The notes below the pieces were generated by a model, which saw nothing but the letters and a program-made list of their open reading frames with translations, searched no databases and had not been told where the DNA came from. A DNA stretch of 9,265 bases, taken from Candidatus Nitrosopumilus sp. GTDB lineage: Archaea > Thermoproteota > Nitrososphaeria > Nitrososphaerales > Nitrosopumilaceae. Every line of letters begins with the position of its first letter. Positions within the stretch are counted from its first letter, which is position 1. A program made the position numbers and the translations under genes. Location: assembly GCA_013203245.1 (NCBI GenBank), contig JABMOR010000071.1, forward strand, positions 1-9,265. The letters run 5' to 3'. Positions 5,923 through 9,265 of the stretch are shown one piece after another.

Positions 5923-7035
5923 ATGATGAACTCGGAGATAAAAACAGGATTAATCTTTGGAGTCATAATAGCTGCAGGATTAGGCGTTATTGGGATAGTA
6001 TTCTCATCACTTGATCAAGAAATACAACCATCCACCACATTTACAGATGTGAATTCACTTTCAGAAATTGATAAATCGGGATTCAAGAAAGCTCCTGAAT
6101 TAGTAGGAATAGCCAGTTATCTAAACACCACACCTGAAGAATTGAAAAAGGAGATGGAGGGAAAAGTTGTACTGTATGATATTTGGACATACAGTTGCAT
6201 CAATTGTATCAGAACATTACCATACATTACAGCATGGGATGACAAATATTCAGAACAAGGATTATTGATAATAGGAATTCATTCACCAGAATTTGAATTT
6301 GAAAAAGATCCTGAAAATGTAAAAATTGCAATTGAAAAATATGGTATTGATTATCCAGTTGTGTTAGATAACGACATGGAAACTTGGAAAGCATTTGGAA
6401 ATAAATATTGGCCAAGAAAATACATTGCAGACCATGAAGGATATCTAAGATATGATCACATTGGTGAAGGTGGATATCAAGAATCAGAAAAAGTTATTCA
6501 AAAATTATTAGAGGAAAGATCAAACTCATTAGGAATTCAGATGACATCAACATCATCTCTTGTAGATGTTGAAGAATTTCAGCATTCATTGTTTAGGACA
6601 CCAGAATTATATTTTGGTTACAAGTTTGCACAGAACAGGAATCAATTAGGTAGTGAAGAAGGATTTCAACCAGGTAAAATCATTTCATATTCTGAACCAG
6701 AAAACATAGACTTGCATAAATTCTATCCAATAGGGGATTGGAAGAATTATGATGACAGTATGGAACTAATTTCTGAAACAGGTACCATCAAACTACTATA
6801 CAATGCCAAAGAGGTAAACATAGTTACTGAAAATAATGCAGAATTGGAGATATTGTTAGATGGAGAGCCACTGCCATCAGAATATTCAGGAACGGACATT
6901 ATAGATAACAATATCCTACATGTAAAAGAACCAGGATTGTACAACATCATCAATAGTGATATGAGTTCTTCACACATAGTTGAGATTAGAGTAAAGGGTA
7001 TGGGCTTTCAAATATTTACATTCACCTTTGGATAG
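5923..7035 (+). CDS. Membrane-anchored thioredoxin-like protein with DipZ-type C-terminal domain
   Basis: Residues 8-29 form a hydrophobic N-terminal anchor or uncleaved signal, so the rest should face outside the membrane. Residues about 55-200 are a TlpA/AhpC-like thioredoxin domain. It has the redox motif CINC (Cys92, Cys95, in WTYSCINCIR), an IGIHSPEFEFE strand (117-127) and a probable cis-proline Pro164 in NKYWPRKY, followed by GYLRYDHIGEGGY (173-185). This YWP...GEG arrangement is typical of the C-terminal part of mycobacterial DipZ. Residues about 215-370 form a second, beta-rich domain ending VKGMGFQIFTFTFG, resembling the carbohydrate-binding-like domain that follows thioredoxin in DipZ. 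Two ATGs are adjacent (5923, 5926). CcdA directly upstream likely supplies electrons. The client is unknown; cytochrome or copper-protein maturation are possibilities from family knowledge only. Confidence 0.85.
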   Translation: MMNSEIKTGLIFGVIIAAGLGVIGIVFSSLDQEIQPSTTFTDVNSLSEIDKSGFKKAPELVGIASYLNTTPEELKKEMEGKVVLYDIWTYSCINCIRTLPYITAWDDKYSEQGLLIIGIHSPEFEFEKDPENVKIAIEKYGIDYPVVLDNDMETWKAFGNKYWPRKYIADHEGYLRYDHIGEGGYQESEKVIQKLLEERSNSLGIQMTSTSSLVDVEEFQHSLFRTPELYFGYKFAQNRNQLGSEEGFQPGKIISYSEPENIDLHKFYPIGDWKNYDDSMELISETGTIKLLYNAKEVNIVTENNAELEILLDGEPLPSEYSGTDIIDNNILHVKEPGLYNIINSDMSSSHIVEIRVKGMGFQIFTFTFG

Positions 7036-7081
7036 TGTAACTGTACTTAGTGTAACTCCAGTGACACTACCTAGAGTGACA
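7033..7081. repeat. Cluster of phased AGTG repeats upstream of the cdvB paralogue
   Basis: Two copies of TAGTGTAACT (7033-7042 and 7048-7057) are exactly 15 bases apart. They are followed by AGTGACA at 7060-7066 and 7075-7081, again 15 bases apart. The third unit extends to AGTGACACT (7060-7068), which is self-complementary around its centre (AGTG-A-CACT). The first copy overlaps the stop codon of the thioredoxin-like gene. The cluster lies directly upstream of the presumed cdvB promoter and could bind a regulator, but no known operator was recognised. Confidence 0.5.
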
Positions 7082-7087
7082 AATCTG

Positions 7088-7094
7088 TTTAAAA
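7088..7094 (+). promoter_or_regulatory. Possible TATA box of the cdvB paralogue
   Basis: TTTAAAA is centred about 36 bases before the ATG at 7127. That would give a leader of about 10 bases, unlike the leaderless spacing elsewhere in the window. An A-rich run follows it (7096-7103). The start is otherwise unambiguous. Confidence 0.4.
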
Positions 7095-7126
7095 GAAAAA
7101 AAAGAACTAGATTTAGGATATAAGAT

Positions 7127-7777
7127 ATGATAAGCAACTCTTGGAACAAAACTGAAGGCGAAAACATATCTCAAAAGATAATTGGCAAAGTAAAGCCAGA
7201 TGAACCATTAAAAAACAAGATTGATTTTGCACAAAAGAAATTACAATTTCAAATTTCAAAATTAGACGGAATTAATCAAAAATTACAGACAAAACATGAT
7301 ATGATTTTTGAAAAAATAGTTAACGCTCAAAGAAATAACAAACCTAGTTACGCTCAAGCATATGCAGGGGAATTAACTCAAGTAAGAAAAATGAAAAACA
7401 TGGTTAGCGGAGCAAAATTATCCATGGAACAAGTAAAACTTAGATTAGATACAGTTTCAGAATTAGGAGATATTGTAGTAACACTCAGTCCATGTATGGC
7501 AATAATCAAAGGTCTAAGTCCATCACTCAGTGGAATTATGCCAGAGGCAAACGCTTCAATGCAAGATTTGTCACAAATTCTAGGAGATGTAATGTCTGGA
7601 TCATCAGTAGGAATTGGTGACAGCATGAGCACAGTACCTGAAACTAATGCAGATACATTAGCAATTCTAGAAGAAGCACACAGCGTAATTGCAGGACAAA
7701 CAAAATCTACAATTCCAGATGTTCCAGATTCGTTAAAACAACAAATTGTTCAGAAAAGAACAGACGTATTCATATAG
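7127..7777 (+). CDS. CdvB/ESCRT-III (Snf7-like) family protein, short paralogue
   Basis: ESCRT-III-like proteins polymerise on membranes and, with the CdvC/Vps4 ATPase, drive cell division and membrane scission in many archaea. This 216-residue protein has the expected layout: a basic first helix region (about 28-65, IDFAQKKLQFQISKLDGINQ), a second long helix (about 72-118) containing YAGELTQVRKMKNM and LDTVSELGDIVVTL, then shorter helices around 122-160 (MPEANASMQDLSQILGDVMSG) and 174-190. The C-terminal segment IPDVPDSL (196-203) resembles the proline-rich MIM2 motif by which ESCRT-III proteins bind the Vps4/CdvC MIT domain. No winged-helix domain is present. It is not next to cdvA or cdvC, so it is probably one of the extra CdvB paralogues known in this group rather than the main division CdvB. 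Family assignment is from recognition of the helical pattern. Confidence 0.82.
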   Translation: MISNSWNKTEGENISQKIIGKVKPDEPLKNKIDFAQKKLQFQISKLDGINQKLQTKHDMIFEKIVNAQRNNKPSYAQAYAGELTQVRKMKNMVSGAKLSMEQVKLRLDTVSELGDIVVTLSPCMAIIKGLSPSLSGIMPEANASMQDLSQILGDVMSGSSVGIGDSMSTVPETNADTLAILEEAHSVIAGQTKSTIPDVPDSLKQQIVQKRTDVFI

Positions 7778-7779
7778 AA

Positions 7780-7798
7780 AAATAATTTAAAATTATTT
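7780..7798. terminator. AT-only inverted repeat between convergent genes
   Basis: AAATAATTT (7780-7788) and AAATTATTT (7790-7798) are perfectly complementary arms around a single base. The repeat sits between the cdvB stop and the convergent hypothetical gene, overlapping the latter's stop codon, and gives T-rich tracts on both strands. It could serve as a bidirectional termination region; archaeal termination relies mainly on T-tracts, so the hairpin itself may not matter. Confidence 0.35.
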
Positions 7799-8134
7799 AG
7801 ATTTCTTTTTACTTTTTTGTATTAAGATTTTCTTTATTCTAGATATTGTTGGATAACTATATCCGCGTCTACGATAATTTGCAATCATCATCTTCCAATT
7901 TTTTAGTCTCCATTGAGCTTGTTCAGTAGTAACTGAATGAACTTCCTTTTGGACGATACTTTTTCTACCCACTTTTAGAGTGCCAGCATCTTTTGCAGAC
8001 CATCTATTCTTTGCAAACTTTAACCCTGTAAGAATTTCAGATATAGGCATTTCTTTGAAATAGTCTTTTAGTTTCTTTAATTCTACATCTGTAGGTTTTG
8101 TAGAAATTGGTAACTCAATGACAGGTTTTATCAT
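7793..8134 (-). CDS. Basic hypothetical protein, 113 aa
   Basis: I do not recognise this protein. It is soluble and strongly basic, ending in a lysine-rich tail (KSKKKSK). The N-terminal third (17-45) looks helical and ends in LKFAKNRW. The middle contains GTLKVGRKS (51-59). The C-terminal part has tryptophans at 75 and 80 and a stretch RRRGYSYPTISRIKKIL (88-104) that could be a helix-turn-helix-like or RecX-repeat-like element, though this is weak. Positive charge and aromatic residues would suit nucleic-acid binding, but no catalytic motif is visible. It starts with ATG; a TTTTCTTA-like element about 25-30 bases upstream on the minus strand could be its TATA box. It converges on the cdvB paralogue with 15 bases between the stops. 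Confidence 0.75.
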   Translation of the reverse strand: MIKPVIELPISTKPTDVELKKLKDYFKEMPISEILTGLKFAKNRWSAKDAGTLKVGRKSIVQKEVHSVTTEQAQWRLKNWKMMIANYRRRGYSYPTISRIKKILIQKSKKKSK

Positions 8135-8221
8135 GAATAAATTAGAACGTCATAGCTTAAGAAAATCATGCTAAATCAGAATTAGCTAAAACAGAAAATT
8201 GTATAAAGAAATTCAATAGAT

Positions 8222-8341
8222 CTAACAGCCTAAAGAGATGTTGGAATTTTTACATAAAGTCATATACATTCCCAATCCAAGAATAATTGCAGCAAAGATT
8301 GCTAGAGGAACTAGAAGAAAGAAATTTGTTATTCGACCCAT
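8222..8341 (-). CDS. Single-span membrane micropeptide, 39 aa
   Basis: An ATG at 8341 opens a 39-residue frame ending in TAG at 8222-8224. The N-terminus is MGRITN. One hydrophobic span follows (residues about 7-28, FFLLVPLAIFAAIILGLGMY), then a polar tail with cysteines at 30 and 39 (TLCKNSNISLGC). A TATA box (8363-8369, minus strand) is centred about 25 bases upstream, fitting a leaderless transcript. It lies 39 bases after the stop of the DUF371 gene on the same strand, with its own promoter in that gap. The two cysteines on the same side of the span could form a disulfide or bind metal; this is speculative. Function is unknown. Confidence 0.65.
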   Translation of the reverse strand: MGRITNFFLLVPLAIFAAIILGLGMYMTLCKNSNISLGC

Positions 8342-8362
8342 GAATAAAATCAACATATAGAC

Positions 8363-8369
8363 TATAAAA
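8363..8369 (-). promoter_or_regulatory. TATA box of the 39-aa micropeptide gene
   Basis: The minus strand reads TTTTATA, centred about 25 bases before the ATG at 8341. It lies in the 39-base gap after the DUF371 stop codon, giving the micropeptide gene a promoter of its own. Confidence 0.55.
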
Positions 8370-8380
8370 TTGTCACAATA

Positions 8381-8815
8381 TCATTCAATAACAATAGTAA
8401 ATGTGCCAATAGTTTTTGGATCTTGTAATAGAGTCACCATGCTTCTAGGTAACAAATCAGAAGCCTTGTCACATTTAATTGCCAATGTTCGTGGACAAAT
8501 AAAATCACTTTTTCGAATAACAATATCCTCAGCATGGCTCAAAATAAGATCAGGGTGGCCTTTGCCCTCCATTACAAACTCTTCATCTCCAACTTTAATT
8601 GAAAAATTTACTTTAGAATCAGGGTTTTTTAGTTTATTTTTTAATTCATCAGGTAAATCAGCACAACTAGATTTTGCATTAACGCCAATAATACAATCAC
8701 CCCTAGGAGTCAAATGAGATTCTTTAGTAATTTCCAAGGTCATTTGATGGTTAGAGCGAATATTCTCATGTCCTGTAAATTCAATTTCAAACTTCACAAA
8801 TCCATGATAATTCAA
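8381..8815 (-). CDS. DUF371 family protein, 144 aa
   Basis: The protein matches my memory of the archaeal DUF371 family in length and conserved positions: GHENIRSNHQMTLEITKE (15-32), LTPRGDCIIGVNAKSSCADLP (36-56), a GKGHPDL turn (84-90), then RKSDFICPRTLAIKCDKAS (100-118) and the C-terminal strand TFTIVIE. It is probably a compact beta-rich cytoplasmic protein; no biochemical function is established to my knowledge. No signal peptide or membrane span is present. The start is TTG at 8815: the family begins just before the FxxxGHENI segment, and no in-frame ATG is available nearby. A weak TATA-like TGTAAATC (8840-8833, minus strand) lies about 21 bases upstream. It diverges from psmA. Confidence 0.8.
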   Translation of the reverse strand: MNYHGFVKFEIEFTGHENIRSNHQMTLEITKESHLTPRGDCIIGVNAKSSCADLPDELKNKLKNPDSKVNFSIKVGDEEFVMEGKGHPDLILSHAEDIVIRKSDFICPRTLAIKCDKASDLLPRSMVTLLQDPKTIGTFTIVIE

Positions 8816-8933
8816 GTTTCAAATTAAGGTTTGATTTACAATGATTCATCATCAGGTTAGGCTCCGATCAAAGTAGTAATTACTCTCAATTGTTGGCATG
8901 GTTTAAATTGTATAATCAAAGCATTGCAATCAA
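8816..8933. promoter_or_regulatory. Divergent DUF371/psmA promoter region
   Basis: This 118-base gap separates the two start codons. For psmA, TTTAAA (8902-8907) is centred about 29 bases before the ATG, suggesting a leader of only a few bases; a second candidate, TATAAT (8911-8916), is closer than usual at about 20 bases. For DUF371 the best candidate is TGTAAATC near 8833-8840 on the minus strand. No operator or RNA gene was recognised in between. Confidence 0.45.
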
Positions 8934-9265
8934 ATGCTTCCAGCACAACAAGGTTACGACAGAGCAATTACAGTATTCTCACCTGATGGCAGACTGTACC
9001 AAGTGGAATACGCCATTGAAACTGTAAGAAGAGGAACGATAGCTGTCGGGATAAAATGCAAAGATGGAATCATCATCGCAGTCGAGGAGAAGCCAAGAAA
9101 ATTACAAATTTCAAGCACAGCTCAAAAGATTTTCCAGATCGATGATCATGTAGGAGTCGCAGCGGCAGGGTACATTCCAGATGCAAGAAGTCAAGTAGAC
9201 AATGCAAGATTCTTTTCACAAAGTAACAAGATGGTTTATGATGAACCAGTCGAAGTTGAAACAAT
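8934..9265 (+). CDS. psmA: Proteasome alpha subunit, 5' part (runs off the window)
   Basis: Alpha subunits form the outer rings of the 20S proteasome and gate substrate entry. The first 110 residues are present. Residues 7-27 carry the alpha-type signature: the YDR gate motif at 8-10, then AITVFSPDGRLYQVEYA at 11-27. RRGT follows at 32-35, where alpha subunits keep the N-terminal helix that blocks processing, in place of the catalytic N-terminal threonine of beta subunits. Lys65 in AQKIFQIDD aligns with Thermoplasma Lys66, which receives the C-terminal HbYX tail of the PAN ATPase. AAAGYIPDAR (76-85) follows as expected. Codons are somewhat richer in C-ending forms (GTC, ATC) than in neighbours, as often seen in highly expressed genes. 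The remaining C-terminal half, about 130 residues by family length, lies outside the window. Confidence 0.95.
   Translation, partial: MLPAQQGYDRAITVFSPDGRLYQVEYAIETVRRGTIAVGIKCKDGIIIAVEEKPRKLQISSTAQKIFQIDDHVGVAAAGYIPDARSQVDNARFFSQSNKMVYDEPVEVET

Noticed and set aside
6970..7167. Minus-strand frame encoding a repetitive VTLGSVTGVTLSTVTLS stretch
   Set aside because: The repetitive peptide is just the 15-base DNA repeat at 7033-7081 read in frame; it overlaps two real genes and has no supporting start signal.
8135..8221. A tRNA or small RNA gene in the gap between the 113-aa gene and the micropeptide
   Set aside because: No cloverleaf pairing or CCA-proximal motif was found; the segment is AT-rich and best explained as promoter sequence for the 113-aa gene.
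8370..8717. Open frame on the plus strand over the DUF371 gene
   Set aside because: Antisense to a recognised family, with serine-rich composition and no conserved motif.
1..9265. CRISPR array, insertion sequence or integration site
   Set aside because: No repeats of suitable length and spacing, no transposase or integrase frame, and no terminal inverted repeats were seen. The gene content looks like ordinary core chromosome.

Overview
The window looks like a marine ammonia-oxidising archaeon of the Nitrosopumilus type (Nitrososphaerota, formerly Thaumarchaeota). The DNA is AT-rich. Most genes have an archaeal TATA-like element about 25 bases before the start codon and no Shine-Dalgarno sequence, which points to leaderless transcripts. 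The gene content also fits: an archaeal proteasome alpha subunit, a CdvB/ESCRT-III-like protein and a DUF371 protein beside a bio gene cluster. The assignment rests on recognition, not on a database search.

Layout. Positions 3-751 hold the tail of an unrecognised gene, apparently interrupted by an in-frame TAA, overlapping by TAATG with a 182-residue hypothetical protein. Positions 757-4997 form a biotin cluster: bioD (minus) and bioA (plus) diverge from a 69-base intergenic region, followed by bioB and bioF, which overlap. Between bioA and bioB lies a two-half-site GTTAAC palindrome with a 15-base spacer. It closely matches the known BirA (biotin repressor) operator and sits just upstream of the bioB TATA box. 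The four enzymes cover the path from pimeloyl thioester to biotin. No gene for making the pimeloyl precursor is present.

Positions 4994-5098 (minus) encode a 34-residue single-span membrane micropeptide convergent with bioF. Positions 5190-7035 are a two-gene thiol-redox operon: a CcdA-type membrane electron carrier and a membrane-anchored thioredoxin-like protein with an extra C-terminal domain. Together they look like a split version of the actinobacterial fusion protein DipZ. A 49-base region with spaced AGTG repeats separates this operon from a short CdvB paralogue (7127-7777), whose C-terminus carries a proline motif resembling a Vps4/CdvC-binding MIM2 element.

The right part is mostly on the minus strand: a basic 113-residue protein of unknown function (7793-8134), a second membrane micropeptide of 39 residues (8222-8341) and a DUF371 protein (8381-8815). 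DUF371 diverges from psmA, the proteasome alpha subunit, which runs off the right edge (8934-9265). No rRNA, tRNA, CRISPR array or mobile element was seen. No stretch over 300 bases lacks a gene.

The most interesting points are the predicted BirA operator, the repeated use of TTG start codons in apparently leaderless genes, the MIM2-like tail of the CdvB paralogue, the two unlisted membrane micropeptides, the phased repeats before cdvB, and the nonsense codon at the left edge.
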